From the NCBI RefSeq assembly GCF_028993555.1, contig NZ_CP118610.1:3777001-3841000 (forward strand): 64,000 bases of DNA, in the 5' to 3' direction. Below, in pieces: positions 28,627 through 38,350 of this stretch. The stretch is from Ensifer adhaerens (GTDB lineage: Bacteria; Pseudomonadota; Alphaproteobacteria; Rhizobiales; Rhizobiaceae). The translations under genes and the position numbers were made by a program. Below the pieces are notes generated by a model. That model saw only the letters and a program-made list of their open reading frames with translations. It was not told the origin of the DNA and did no database searches. Every line of letters begins with the position of its first letter. Position 1 is the stretch's first letter.

Positions 28627-28644
28627 TCGCCGTCCAGCGCGATG

Positions 28645-28677
28645 AAAAAAGCCCGGATCGTCGATCCGGGCTTTTTT
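28645..28677. terminator. Bidirectional terminator between trcR and the ectC-like gene
   Basis: AAAAAAGCCCGGATCG and CGATCCGGGCTTTTTT arms: a strong stem flanked by A and T runs, so it can stop both convergent genes. It shares its stem sequence with the terminator at 10854. Confidence 0.9.
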
Positions 28678-28700
28678 GTTGGCCGATGTTCAATAGGTGT

Positions 28701-29087
28701 TCAGTAAGCCGAACCGGATGCATCATTGAGGTTGTGGCGCTCGGTCCCCTTGAGCGGCGGGTTGAAGATGCTGACGAGGATCAGGTCCTCGTCCTTGCCG
28801 CCGCGCAGATAGTGTTTGTCGTGCTGGTCGAGCACGTAGATGTCGCCCTTGTTGATCGGGAAGATCTTGCCCTGCATATCTTCGACCTCCCCGTGGCCGG
28901 CGATGCAGTAGCACGCCTCCAGATGATTGCGGTACTCCAGCAGCGACACCGTGCCGGCGCGCACCACTGTGTGGCATACGGTGAAGCCCATGCCATCCTT
29001 CTCGGTAAGCAGCCGATGGCTGGTGCCGCTGCCCCATTCGACGAAATGATCGGTTGCTTCGATCTGCTGCAGGCTGCGCACGAACAT
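28701..29087 (-). CDS. Stand-alone ectoine synthase-like cupin (EctC family)
   Basis: A 128-residue cupin. It matches EctC throughout: N-terminal [14 protein letters not shown], the metal-site glutamate in [13 protein letters not shown], the Tyr/His block [13 protein letters not shown] and the C-terminal [12 protein letters not shown]. EctC cyclises N-gamma-acetyl-diaminobutyrate to ectoine. No ectA, ectB or ectD is present within the window, so it is an orphan copy. It is divergent from a LysR regulator that may control it. It could act on imported intermediates, run hydrolytically, or have another small-molecule substrate. ATG 29087 fits the family start; 29099 is in frame. Confidence 0.85.
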   Translation of the reverse strand: MFVRSLQQIEATDHFVEWGSGTSHRLLTEKDGMGFTVCHTVVRAGTVSLLEYRNHLEACYCIAGHGEVEDMQGKIFPINKGDIYVLDQHDKHYLRGGKDEDLILVSIFNPPLKGTERHNLNDASGSAY

Positions 29088-29225
29088 GGGCCTCTCCATC
29101 TGTAAGGATTTCTAATGTTTTCTGGCGGGGCTTCCGCCCCATTGCCGTGACAGAACCAGTATCTGTTGACAGCGGCAGCCAATCAAACGACGATTCCTCA
29201 AGGCATTGATGAGGAAAACTTACAG

Positions 29226-30095
29226 ATGATCCTGCCACCACTCGGCATGCTGCGCGCCTTCGAAGCCGCGGCGCGCTTGGCAAGTTTCTCCCGCGCCGGC
29301 GACGAACTGCATGTGACGCATGCAGCCATCAGCCACCAGATCCGTCTGCTGGAGGAGTGGTTCGGCCGGCCGCTCTTCGTGCGGGAGAAGCGTGGCGTGC
29401 GGCTGGCAGCGGAGGCTGAGAGCCTGGCAGCGGCGCTGACCTCGGCATTCGAGCGCATCGCTGCGGAAACGGAGGTCCTACGACTGAATGCCAAGGCGCA
29501 AGTGAGCGTCGCCTGTATTCCCTCGATCGCCACCCGCTGGCTGATCCCGGCGCTCGGTGAATTTCTCGGCCGCCATCCCGAAGTCGACGTCAAGGTCGTC
29601 TACGCCATGGCCGAACAGCAATTGCGCGAAACCGGCTGCGACATCCTCATCACGCTCGGCGCCGATACGAGCGAAGGGACGCGGTCAGATCGACTGTTTT
29701 CGCGAATCAATCGGCCGGTTGCGAGCCCGCGCTACATCGAACGGAAAGGTGAGTTGAGGGCAGCGCAGGCGATCGCTTCCGCCGATCTGCTGCACGACGA
29801 GACAACCTCGCGCTGGCGCGACTGGTTCGCCCGGGCAGGGGTGGCGGCGGGACAAAACCTGCGGGGTCCGATCTTCCAGGACTTCAACCTGCTCGCCACG
29901 GCCGTCATCGCCGGCCATGGCGTCGCCCTTTGCCCGGTTGAGGTCTTTCGGCGTGAAATCGAGAGCGGCGACCTCGTGATACTTTCCGATATCGCCACTC
30001 TCGAAGACGAGAGCTACTTTCTCATCACCAAGACCGCATGCTCAAAGGCCGTGTCGGCCTTCAGCAACTGGTTTGCGACCGTTGTCAGGTCGTGA
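29226..30095 (+). CDS. LysR-family transcriptional regulator, GcvA-like
   Basis: A 289-residue LysR regulator. The N-terminal winged helix-turn-helix (FEAAARLASFSRAGDELHV) is followed by AAISHQIRLLEEWFGRPLF and a periplasmic-binding-fold effector domain. The AISHQIRxLE pattern and overall layout resemble the GcvA/AmpR branch. ATG 29226 follows GAGGAAAA; the TTG at 29166 is rejected. It is divergent from the ectC-like gene across 138 bases, the usual arrangement of a LysR gene and its target. Confidence 0.9.
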   Translation: MILPPLGMLRAFEAAARLASFSRAGDELHVTHAAISHQIRLLEEWFGRPLFVREKRGVRLAAEAESLAAALTSAFERIAAETEVLRLNAKAQVSVACIPSIATRWLIPALGEFLGRHPEVDVKVVYAMAEQQLRETGCDILITLGADTSEGTRSDRLFSRINRPVASPRYIERKGELRAAQAIASADLLHDETTSRWRDWFARAGVAAGQNLRGPIFQDFNLLATAVIAGHGVALCPVEVFRREIESGDLVILSDIATLEDESYFLITKTACSKAVSAFSNWFATVVRS

Positions 30096-30140
30096 TGCGA
30101 GCGCCGTGGCGCTCACATCATAAGCCGGCTCAGCAAGCCT

Positions 30141-32048
30141 CTAGATGCCGATGCCGCGGCCATGCAAAGCCACGGTGATCTCGTCGAGGATAACCGGATC
30201 GTCGATCGTCGCCGGCATTTTCCAGGGTTGGCGATCGGCGATCTTCTGGATCGTGGCCCTGAGGATCTTGCCCGATCGCGTCTTCGGCAGCCGCTTGACG
30301 CAAATCGCCATGCGGAAAGCCGCCACCGGCCCGATGCGCTCGCGCACGAGGCTGATCACTTCGCGTTCGATTTCCGATGTTTCACGGGAAACATTGGAAT
30401 TGATGACGAGGAAACCGGCTGGCACCTGACCCTTCAAGTCATCGGCGATGCCGATGACCGCGCATTCGGCAACGTCAGGATGGCTGGCACAGACCTCCTC
30501 CATCGCTCCAGTGGAGAGGCGGTGACCGGCAACGTTGATGATATCGTCGGTGCGCGCCATGATGAAGATATAGCCGTCCTCGTCGAGATAACCGGCATCG
30601 GCGGTCTTGTAGTAACCGGGGAACTCTTCGAGATAGGCCGCGCGGAAACGATGGTCGGCATTCCAGAGCGTCGGCAGGCAGCCGGGCGGCAGCGGCAGTT
30701 TTACAACGACATTGCCGAGCGTGCCCGGGCCGACCGGATGTCCGGCATCATCGAGAATCTGAACATCGTAGCCCGGCAACGGAACCGCCGGAGAACCGTA
30801 CTTGACCGGCAGCAAGCCGAGACCCATGGGATTGCCGGCCACGGGCCAACCGGTCTCCGTCTGCCACCAGTGGTCGATAACGGGCACCCCAAGCGCTTTC
30901 TCCGCCCAGCGGATCGTATCGGGATCCGCGCGCTCACCGGCAAGGAACAGCGCACGGAAGCGCGACAGGTCATAACGGCCGACATAGGATGCGTCGGGAT
31001 CGTCCTTGCGGATCGCCCGCAATGCCGTCGGCGCCGTGAACATCACCACGACGCCGTGCTCGGCTATGATCCGCCAATAGGTTCCGGGATCGGGCGTGCC
31101 GACCGGCTTGCCTTCGAAGAGGATCGAGGTGCTGCCGTTAAGCAGCGGGCCATAGACGATGTAGGAATGGCCAACGACCCAGCCGATGTCGGAGGCAGCC
31201 CAGAACACTTCGCCCGGCTGGACGCCAAAGAAGTTCTCCATCGACCATTTGAGCGCGACCATGTGGCCGCCATTGTCACGCACAACACCCTTGGGCTGGC
31301 CGGTCGTGCCCGACGTGTAGAGTACATAAAGCGGATCGGTGGAGGCAACGGGCGTGCACCCGACCTGTTCACCCGCCTGCTTTGCAGCCGCCAGCGCCGC
31401 AGCGAAATCGATGTCCCGTCCCTCGGTCATGGCGGCTTGCGCCATTTCCCGCTGGAAGACGAGGCAATGCGCCGGCTTGTGGGTCGCGATCTCGAGCGCT
31501 GCGTCGAGCAGCGGCTTGTAGGCGACAGTACGGCCAGGTTCGATGCCGCAGCTGGCGGAAACCACGAGTTTCGCCTGGCAATCATCAATGCGCACCGCCA
31601 GCTCGTTGGCGGCAAAACCGCCAAAGACCACGGAATGCACGGCGCCGATCCGCGCGGCGGCGAGCATGGCAACCGCTGCCTGCGGTATCATCGGCATATA
31701 GATGATGATGCGGTCGCCCTTGCCAACGCCGAGCTTCTGATAGACGGCTGCAAGCGCCTTCACATCGGCCAGCAGCGCCGCATAGGAGATGCGCTCGACC
31801 CGTCCGGTGACCGGACTGTCATAGATGAAAGCGATCTGCTCACCACGCCCGGCTTCGACGTGGCGGTCGAGACAGTTGTAGCAGGTGTTCGTCGAGCCAC
31901 CGGCATACCAGTGCCCATAGGTGCCGCCCTCGGCATCGAAAGCGCGTTGCGGACGCTCGAACCAGTCAATGGCGTCGGCAGCACCGGACCAGAAGCCTTG
32001 CGGATCCGCCTTCCAGGCGGCGTACACTTCGGAATAGCGACTCGCCAT
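30141..32048 (-). CDS. prpE: Propionyl-CoA synthetase (PrpE-type acyl-CoA synthetase)
   Basis: A 635-residue AMP-forming acyl-CoA synthetase. Motifs are YTSGTTGQPKGV (about 242), WWQTETGWP, the hinge YIFIMARTDDIINVAGHR and the catalytic lysine in KTRSGKILR (about 587). The N-terminal DPQGFWSGAADAIDW and TCYNCLDRHVEAGRG blocks favour PrpE over AcsA. It probably activates propionate for the methylmalonyl-CoA or methylcitrate route. ATG 32048 follows AGGGAGG. A parS-like 16-mer is embedded near its 3' end (30378) as V-S-R-E-T codons. Confidence 0.92.
   Translation of the reverse strand: MASRYSEVYAAWKADPQGFWSGAADAIDWFERPQRAFDAEGGTYGHWYAGGSTNTCYNCLDRHVEAGRGEQIAFIYDSPVTGRVERISYAALLADVKALAAVYQKLGVGKGDRIIIYMPMIPQAAVAMLAAARIGAVHSVVFGGFAANELAVRIDDCQAKLVVSASCGIEPGRTVAYKPLLDAALEIATHKPAHCLVFQREMAQAAMTEGRDIDFAAALAAAKQAGEQVGCTPVASTDPLYVLYTSGTTGQPKGVVRDNGGHMVALKWSMENFFGVQPGEVFWAASDIGWVVGHSYIVYGPLLNGSTSILFEGKPVGTPDPGTYWRIIAEHGVVVMFTAPTALRAIRKDDPDASYVGRYDLSRFRALFLAGERADPDTIRWAEKALGVPVIDHWWQTETGWPVAGNPMGLGLLPVKYGSPAVPLPGYDVQILDDAGHPVGPGTLGNVVVKLPLPPGCLPTLWNADHRFRAAYLEEFPGYYKTADAGYLDEDGYIFIMARTDDIINVAGHRLSTGAMEEVCASHPDVAECAVIGIADDLKGQVPAGFLVINSNVSRETSEIEREVISLVRERIGPVAAFRMAICVKRLPKTRSGKILRATIQKIADRQPWKMPATIDDPVILDEITVALHGRGIGI
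30378..30393. other. parS-like site inside prpE
   Basis: TGTTTCACGGGAAACA matches the parS consensus at 15 of 16 positions, with one change in the CACGTG core. On the coding strand it reads GTT TCC CGT GAA ACA (V-S-R-E-T). Confidence 0.55.
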
Positions 32049-32159
32049 TTCCGTTCCTCCCTATGCATTTGCCGGACATGTCCGGCCTCCTCGTGCACAA
32101 GGATAGGCTAATGAGAGATGAGGGGAACCCCGACGAAAGCGTAATGCGACGAATTGGCG

Positions 32160-32819
32160 TTACCGCGCGCCGAAAATGGCCGAACCGACCCGCACGCTGG
32201 TAGCGCCAAACTGCACGGCCGTCTCGAAATCGCCGGACATCCCCATCGACAGCTTCTGGAGCTTGCAGGCGGCGGCCAGCTTGGCGAGCAGGGCAAAATG
32301 CGGGCCGGGATTTTCCTCGACCGGCGGAATGCACATCAGCCCCTCGATCTGCAGCCCCAGTTCCACGCGGCAAAGATCGACGAAGGCAGCTGTCTCTTCC
32401 GGTGGGATACCGGCCTTCTGCGGCTCGAGCCCGGTATTGACCTGAACGTAGAGCCTGAGGTGCCGTCCCTGTTTCTGCATTTCCGCTGCAAGCGCTCGGG
32501 CAATCTTCTCCCGGTCAACGGTTTCGATGACATCGAAAAGGGCAACCGCTTCGGCGGCCTTGTTCGATTGCAGCGGACCAATCAGGTGGAGTTCGAGACC
32601 GGATGTCTCTGCTTTCAGTTCCGGCCACTTGCCCTGCGCTTCCTGCACGCGGTTCTCACCGAAGACACGCTGGCCCGCCGCGATCACGGGACGGATCGCA
32701 TCAGCATCGAAGGTCTTGGATACCGCGACCAGCGTGACAGCGCCCTTGGCAGGATCGGCAGACCTTTCCGCCGCCTGAATCCGGCTCACGACATCCTGCA
32801 ACCGCTCTTGAACTTCCAT
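32160..32819 (-). CDS. YggS/PROSC family PLP-binding protein
   Basis: A 219-residue single-domain alanine-racemase-fold protein involved in pyridoxal phosphate homeostasis. The PLP lysine is in TLVAVSKTF (about residue 34). Other blocks are FGENRVQEAQGKW, LHLIGPLQSNKA and LSMGMSGDFETAVQFGATSVRVGSAIFG. ATG 32819 is preceded by GGAGAGCAGG. The frame upstream to 32948 has no family similarity. It is divergent from leuS. Confidence 0.92.
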   Translation of the reverse strand: MEVQERLQDVVSRIQAAERSADPAKGAVTLVAVSKTFDADAIRPVIAAGQRVFGENRVQEAQGKWPELKAETSGLELHLIGPLQSNKAAEAVALFDVIETVDREKIARALAAEMQKQGRHLRLYVQVNTGLEPQKAGIPPEETAAFVDLCRVELGLQIEGLMCIPPVEENPGPHFALLAKLAAACKLQKLSMGMSGDFETAVQFGATSVRVGSAIFGAR

Positions 32820-33043
32820 GGACCTGCTCTCCGACACGGGATTTCCCAACCACTGACCGAGCGGCTTAGGCAAAGTTGAGCCGGTTGCCAAGGCCACTGC
32901 CACACCGGCAGGCTCAAATCCGCCAAAGTCTCGCGGCAAACCCTCCAAAAACTTGACCGTCAGGCGGTTTCGTGGTGAAGGTCACCCCAACTATCATGAG
33001 GCGCTCCCTATGCGCCGCAGAACTTCCGGAACATCGAAAAGAT

Positions 33044-35671
33044 ATGTCTAGCGAACGATACAATCCGCGTGATGCCGAGCCCCGTTGGCAGCAGGAATGG
33101 GAAAAGAACGAGGTCTTCCAGACCGAGAACGACGATCCGCGCGAAAAGTACTACGTGCTCGAAATGTTCCCCTATCCGTCGGGCCGCATCCATATGGGCC
33201 ACGTGCGCAACTACACCATGGGCGACGTGGTGGCGCGCTACAAGCGCGCCCGCGGCTTCAACGTGCTGCACCCGATGGGCTGGGATGCCTTCGGCATGCC
33301 GGCCGAAAACGCTGCCATGGAACGCGGCGTGCATCCGGCGAGCTGGACCTACCAGAACATCGCCTCGATGAAGGCGCAGCTCAAGGTCATGGGCCTGTCG
33401 CTCGACTGGAACCGCGAGTTCGCGACCTGCGACCCCGCGTACTACCAGCGCCAGCAGCACCTGTTCCTGGATTTCCTGGAAAAGGGCCTCGTCTACCGCA
33501 AGCAGTCCAAGGTCAACTGGGATCCGGTCGACAACACCGTGCTCGCCAACGAGCAGGTAATCGACGGCCGTGGCTGGCGCTCTGGCGCGCTGGTCGAACA
33601 GCGCGAACTGACGCAGTGGTTCTTCCGCATCACCGACTTCAGCCAGGAACTGCTCGATGCGCTCGACACGCTGGATCAGTGGCCCGAGAAGGTGCGCCTG
33701 ATGCAGAAGAACTGGATCGGCCGCTCGGAAGGCCTGTCGCTGCGTTGGGAACTCGTTGAAGGCACCGCAGGCGACGCGAGCGAAGTCACCGTCTACACGA
33801 CCCGTCCGGACACGCTCTTCGGCGCCTCCTTCCTGGCGATCGCTGCCGACCATCCGCTGGCGAAGCAGGTGGCAGCCACCAACCGGGAAGTCGACGCATT
33901 CTGCGACGAATGCCGCCGCGCCGGCACCTCGCTCGCCGCACTGGAGACGGCAGAAAAGAAGGGCATCGACACCGGTATTCGCGCCAGGCACCCGCTTGAT
34001 CCGAGCTGGGAGTTGCCGGTCTATGTCGCCAATTTCGTGCTGATGGACTACGGCACGGGCGCCATCTTCGGCTGCCCCTCCGGCGACCAGCGTGACCTCG
34101 ATTTCGCCCGCAAATACGACTTGCCGGTCGTTCCGGTCGTCATGCCGAAAGACGGCGATTCCGCGACCTTCACCATCGGCGACGAGGCCTATATCGGCGA
34201 CGGCGTGATGATCAACTCGCGCTTCCTCGACGGCCTGTCCGCTGAAGAAGCCTTCGAGACGGTCGCTTCGAAACTGGAGAAGGAAACGCTCGACGGTACG
34301 CCTCGTGCCGAGCGCAAGGTGAACTTCCGCCTCCGCGACTGGGGCATTTCACGTCAGCGCTATTGGGGCTGCCCGATCCCGGTCATTCATTGCGACGACT
34401 GCGGCGTCGTACCGGTTCCGAAGGCCGACCTGCCTGTGGTGCTGCCGCCGGACGTCACCTTCGACAAGCCGGGCAATCCGCTCGACCGCCATCCGACCTG
34501 GCGCCACGTCGCCTGCCCACATTGCGGCAAGGATGCCCGCCGCGAAACGGACACGATGGATACCTTCGTCGATTCGTCGTGGTACTTCACCCGCTTTACC
34601 GCACCGTGGGAAGACAATCCGACGGATCCCAAGGTCGCCAACCACTGGCTGCCGGTGGACCAATATATCGGCGGCATCGAGCACGCGATCCTGCACCTGC
34701 TCTATTCACGCTTCTTCACCCGCGCGATGAAGGCAACCGGCCATGTCGCGATCGACGAGCCGTTCAAGGGCCTCTTCACCCAGGGCATGGTTGTGCATGA
34801 AACCTATAGCCGCGGCGAGGGTGCCCAGCGCGAATGGGTGACGCCAGCCGAGATCAGCATCGAGGAGACCGATGGTCGTCGTCGCGCGACACTCATCGAA
34901 ACCGGTGAGGAAATCGCCATCGGCTCGATCGAAAAGATGTCGAAGTCGAAGAAGAACGTCGTCGATCCTGATGACATCATCGCTTCCTATGGTGCCGATA
35001 CCGCGCGCTTCTTCGTTCTCTCCGATTCGCCGCCGGATCGCGACGTCATCTGGTCCGAAGCGGGTGTGGAAGGATCGCATCGCTTCGTCCAGCGCGCCTG
35101 GCGCTTGATCAGCGAGGCGGCCGAAAAGCTGCGCGTGATCGAAGCTGCACCGGCGCTGGAAGGCGAGGCCCTTGCCGTTTCTCAGGCGGCCCACAAGACG
35201 CTGCGCGCCGTCGAGGCGGACTATGACAAGCTCGCCTTCAACAAGGCCGTGGCGCGCATCTATGAGCTCGTGAACACGCTTGCCGCGCCGCTGACCCAGG
35301 TTGCCGCCGGCAAGGCGGATACGGCGTTCGCCAGCGCTGTGAAGGACGCCACGACGATCCTGATCAATCTGATCGCACCGATGACGCCGCACCTCGCCGA
35401 AGAATGCTGGCGTGAAATCGGTGGCGAGGGGCTGATTGCGGAGCGCGGCTGGCCGGTGTTCAACCCTGCACTGGTGGTCGAGAACGAGGTCACCTTGCCG
35501 GTGCAGATCAACGGCAAGAAGCGCGCCGATTTGACAATCGCGCGCGATGCGGATCAGAGTGCGATCGAAAGCGCCGTCCTGGCGCTCGATGCCGTCAAGT
35601 CAGCGCTCAACGGCAGCAGCCCCAAGAAAATCATCGTTGTGCCCCAGAGGATCGTCAATGTCGTTGTCTGA
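33044..35671 (+). CDS. leuS: Leucyl-tRNA synthetase
   Basis: An 875-residue class I aminoacyl-tRNA synthetase. HIGH-type motif HMGH (within [13 protein letters not shown], about residue 49), KMSKS (about 631), a zinc-binding-like CDDCG/CPHCG pair (about 450-500) and the editing domain with TRPDTLFGA are visible. The end, NVVV, overlaps the lptE start by 14 bases. ATG 33044 is chosen; the frame from 32972 adds unrelated residues. Confidence 0.97.
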   Translation: MSSERYNPRDAEPRWQQEWEKNEVFQTENDDPREKYYVLEMFPYPSGRIHMGHVRNYTMGDVVARYKRARGFNVLHPMGWDAFGMPAENAAMERGVHPASWTYQNIASMKAQLKVMGLSLDWNREFATCDPAYYQRQQHLFLDFLEKGLVYRKQSKVNWDPVDNTVLANEQVIDGRGWRSGALVEQRELTQWFFRITDFSQELLDALDTLDQWPEKVRLMQKNWIGRSEGLSLRWELVEGTAGDASEVTVYTTRPDTLFGASFLAIAADHPLAKQVAATNREVDAFCDECRRAGTSLAALETAEKKGIDTGIRARHPLDPSWELPVYVANFVLMDYGTGAIFGCPSGDQRDLDFARKYDLPVVPVVMPKDGDSATFTIGDEAYIGDGVMINSRFLDGLSAEEAFETVASKLEKETLDGTPRAERKVNFRLRDWGISRQRYWGCPIPVIHCDDCGVVPVPKADLPVVLPPDVTFDKPGNPLDRHPTWRHVACPHCGKDARRETDTMDTFVDSSWYFTRFTAPWEDNPTDPKVANHWLPVDQYIGGIEHAILHLLYSRFFTRAMKATGHVAIDEPFKGLFTQGMVVHETYSRGEGAQREWVTPAEISIEETDGRRRATLIETGEEIAIGSIEKMSKSKKNVVDPDDIIASYGADTARFFVLSDSPPDRDVIWSEAGVEGSHRFVQRAWRLISEAAEKLRVIEAAPALEGEALAVSQAAHKTLRAVEADYDKLAFNKAVARIYELVNTLAAPLTQVAAGKADTAFASAVKDATTILINLIAPMTPHLAEECWREIGGEGLIAERGWPVFNPALVVENEVTLPVQINGKKRADLTIARDADQSAIESAVLALDAVKSALNGSSPKKIIVVPQRIVNVVV

Positions 35672-36191
35672 TAGAGCTGGCTCCCGCGTCCGGTCGTTTC
35701 CGGTGGTGGCAGGTGTTCTTTTGCTGGCCGCGCTCGCCGGCTGCCAGGTCAGGCCGCTCTATTCCGATCCTGGCGGCACATCGACGGCACTGGCGGCGAT
35801 CGAGATTTCCGATGCCGACGACCGCGTCGAGCAGGAAGTCCGCAACGCTTTGATCTTCCTGGTGGCAGGCGGGCAGGGCGAACCGGTGAACCCGCAGTAT
35901 CACCTGTCGCTTGAGGTCACGACCCGCGCCATGGGCGTGCTCTATGATCAGAACAAGGACCGCGTCGACCGCGCCAGCGCCGGTCGCATTGTCGTCAAGG
36001 CGGACTACAATCTGACGAAGATCGGTACGGGTGAGACAATCAAGTCCGGCAACCGTACAGCGGTCGCGCTTGTCGACTTCCCGGTCCAGGAATTTGCCAA
36101 GGTGCGTGCCGTTCGCGACGGCGAAAACCGCGCTGCAAAGGAACTGGCCGAGCTGATCCGGGCTGATATCGCCGCGGCCCTCAGCCGCTAG
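35658..36191 (+). CDS. lptE: LPS-assembly lipoprotein LptE
   Basis: A 177-residue outer-membrane lipoprotein. It has a signal peptide with the lipobox LAG-C ([14 protein letters not shown], Cys at about residue 27) followed by the family-typical VRPLY. LptE plugs LptD and delivers LPS to the cell surface. The leuS-lptE-holA order is conserved in many proteobacteria, supporting the call despite the low conservation of the family. It overlaps leuS by 14 bases with AGAGGA before the ATG, and holA starts 11 bases after its stop. Confidence 0.88.
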   Translation: MSLSDRAGSRVRSFPVVAGVLLLAALAGCQVRPLYSDPGGTSTALAAIEISDADDRVEQEVRNALIFLVAGGQGEPVNPQYHLSLEVTTRAMGVLYDQNKDRVDRASAGRIVVKADYNLTKIGTGETIKSGNRTAVALVDFPVQEFAKVRAVRDGENRAAKELAELIRADIAAALSR

Positions 36192-36202
36192 TCGGTGTCG
36201 GG

Positions 36203-37237
36203 ATGAGCGAAGTCAAGTCGCACGAATTCGACTCCTTCCTCCAGAAGTCCGCCGGAGTCTACCGGTTGTTCATTCTCTACGGGCCCGATCGCGGGCTCGT
36301 GTCCGAACGTGCATCCGCCATCGCTTCGCGCTGCGGCGTTCCGTTGGATGATCCCTTTTCGGTATTGAAGCTCGATGTCAGCGAACTGGCGCAATCGCCG
36401 GGTCGGCTGCTCGACGAGGTCAATTCCATCGGCCTCTTCGGCGGTGAAAAGCTCGTCTGGGTGCGGGGAGCGGCCAACGAAAAATCACTCGTCGACGCAT
36501 TGCAGCTTCTCGCCGCCGAACCGCCGGTCGGAAGCTACGTGATTGTCGAAGCCGGTGACCTGAAGAAGGGATCAGCACTTCGCAAGATCGGCGAGACGGC
36601 CCGCTCTGTCGCCTGTATCGCCTGCTACAGTGACGACGTTCGCGGCCTGCAGGCGCTGATAGACAAAGAGCTTGGCGACGAGAAGCTTGGAATCACACCG
36701 GCTGCCCGTGCGCGTCTGGTGGAGGCTCTCGGTGGTGATCGCCTGGCATCCCGCAACGAACTGCGCAAGTTAACCCTTTATTGCCGTGGCAAGACGGCCG
36801 TCGACGAAGAGGATGTGCTCGACATTGTCGGCGACGCCAGCGCCATTTCCGTGGATGACGCGGTCGACGCAGTGTTGAAGGGGGATCTCGACGGGCTGCT
36901 GCACGCAATGCAGAAGATCACCACGTCGAAGACGCCGGCGTTTCTCGTGCTCCAGGCTTGCCTCCGACAATTTCAGCAACTCGACGTGATGCGCGCCGAA
37001 ATGGATACCAGTCGTCAGCAGGCGGGGCAGGTGATTGCAACGCTCGGCCGAGGTTTGCATTTTCGGCGCAAGCCGATTGTCGAAGCTGCGCTGAAACAGT
37101 GGACGGCGCCGGCGATACGCCGTGAACTCAACCGCCTTCAGACGACGATCTTCCAGAGCCGCAGTCGCGCAAGCCTCGAAGAAAGCCTGGTCCTGCAGAA
37201 CCTCATGGCAATAGCGGTGCAATCCGCACGGCGTTGA
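36203..37237 (+). CDS. holA: DNA polymerase III delta subunit
   Basis: HolA, 344 residues, opens the beta clamp in the clamp loader. The N-terminal YRLFILYGPDRGLVSERA (a degenerate P-loop region), the LFGGEKLVWVRG block (about 75-86) and the C-terminal helical domain with RASLEESLVLQNL fit the family. It is the last gene of leuS-lptE-holA and converges with parB. Confidence 0.93.
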   Translation: MSEVKSHEFDSFLQKSAGVYRLFILYGPDRGLVSERASAIASRCGVPLDDPFSVLKLDVSELAQSPGRLLDEVNSIGLFGGEKLVWVRGAANEKSLVDALQLLAAEPPVGSYVIVEAGDLKKGSALRKIGETARSVACIACYSDDVRGLQALIDKELGDEKLGITPAARARLVEALGGDRLASRNELRKLTLYCRGKTAVDEEDVLDIVGDASAISVDDAVDAVLKGDLDGLLHAMQKITTSKTPAFLVLQACLRQFQQLDVMRAEMDTSRQQAGQVIATLGRGLHFRRKPIVEAALKQWTAPAIRRELNRLQTTIFQSRSRASLEESLVLQNLMAIAVQSARR

Positions 37238-37364
37238 TGCACCAGCGAAATCCCCTCCGCTGTCATTCATTTTCAGAAACATTTGTAGGCAAATTCCCCG
37301 ACACGGAAGGAGCCCGCTGACCGGGTCTGGTCGCGAAGAAGAGGTAGATAAATCAATAATTTAA

Positions 37365-37390
37365 GGCGCGCCTTGTGTCCAAGACGCGCC
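37365..37390 (-). terminator. Hairpin downstream of parB
   Basis: GGCGCG/CGCGCC with an inner CTT/AAG pair and a 6-base loop. On the minus strand it is followed by an AT-rich stretch, a plausible parB terminator. Confidence 0.5.
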
Positions 37391-37424
37391 CCTCGATGGT
37401 TCTCAAAATGCAGCTTTTAGGCTC

Positions 37425-38315
37425 TCAGCGGCGCTCGAGCAGCCGGCAAATTTCCTCGAGCTGATCGAGCGTCTTGTAGGCGATGCGGAGATGACCGCCG
37501 GACGCCTTGTGGTTGACGGTGACCTCGAGACCAAGGCTGTCCGACAGGGTGCGTTCCAGCGCCAGCGTGTCCGCATCCTTTTCGTCGCGGCGTGCCGTCT
37601 TGCCGAAACTCGGGTCGTTCTGCGCGCGGATATCGTTCTGGGCGATGCGCTCCGCATCGCGCACCGAAAGCCCCTTGGCGACGATCGTACGGGCCAATGT
37701 CGCCGGATCCGATGTTGGAATCAGCGCCCGCGCATGACCGGCGGAAAGCGTGCCTTCCGACAGCATGTCGCGCACCGGTTCTGGCAGCTTCAGCAGACGC
37801 AGGCTGTTGGCGACATGGCTGCGGCTCTTGCCGATGATTTCGCCGAGATCGTTCTGCGTATAGCCGTGCTCGGCGATCAGTTGTTCGTAGCCGAGCGCCT
37901 CGTCGAGCGGGTTGAGATCCGAACGCTGAACGTTTTCGACGATCGCGATTTCGAGAGCGGTGCGATCGTCAACGTCACGGATGATCACCGGAATTTCGGT
38001 GAATCCGGCTAACTGTGCTGCCCGCCAGCGACGTTCGCCAGCGATAATCTCGAATCGATCGGCGCCGATCGTGCGGGCGACAACGGGCTGAACAATGCCG
38101 TGTTGGCGAATTGAATTGGCAAGGTCCTGAAGTTCGGCCTCGTCGAACTGCCGGCGCGGATTGCGCGGGTTGCGCGAAACAAACTCGATCGGCACCCGCC
38201 GGTCCGGATTGACCGGGGCAGGGGCCGATGCACCCGCTTGCAACGGTTGATCCATCTCGCCGATCAATGCGGCCAGTCCGCGACCAAGCCGTCTCTTCGA
38301 GCTATCGTCGTTCAT
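37425..38315 (-). CDS. parB: Chromosome-partitioning protein ParB
   Basis: ParB, 296 residues, is the CTP-dependent clamp that loads at parS and spreads. Visible are the N-terminal GRGLAALIGEM (the ParA-contact region), the CTP/arginine motif GERRWRAA (about 92-99), the helix-turn-helix region with YTQNDLGEIIGKSRSHVANSL (quoted in family terms) at about 150-175, and a C-terminal dimerisation domain. It lies 35 bases downstream of parA, as an operon. LAGF just after the arginine motif is encoded TTA GCC GGA TTC, another copy of the 12-mer. Candidate parS sites surround it. Confidence 0.97.
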   Translation of the reverse strand: MNDDSSKRRLGRGLAALIGEMDQPLQAGASAPAPVNPDRRVPIEFVSRNPRNPRRQFDEAELQDLANSIRQHGIVQPVVARTIGADRFEIIAGERRWRAAQLAGFTEIPVIIRDVDDRTALEIAIVENVQRSDLNPLDEALGYEQLIAEHGYTQNDLGEIIGKSRSHVANSLRLLKLPEPVRDMLSEGTLSAGHARALIPTSDPATLARTIVAKGLSVRDAERIAQNDIRAQNDPSFGKTARRDEKDADTLALERTLSDSLGLEVTVNHKASGGHLRIAYKTLDQLEEICRLLERR

Positions 38316-38350
38316 ATCGTCACCCGACTTAAATTACGCTACCGAAATGA

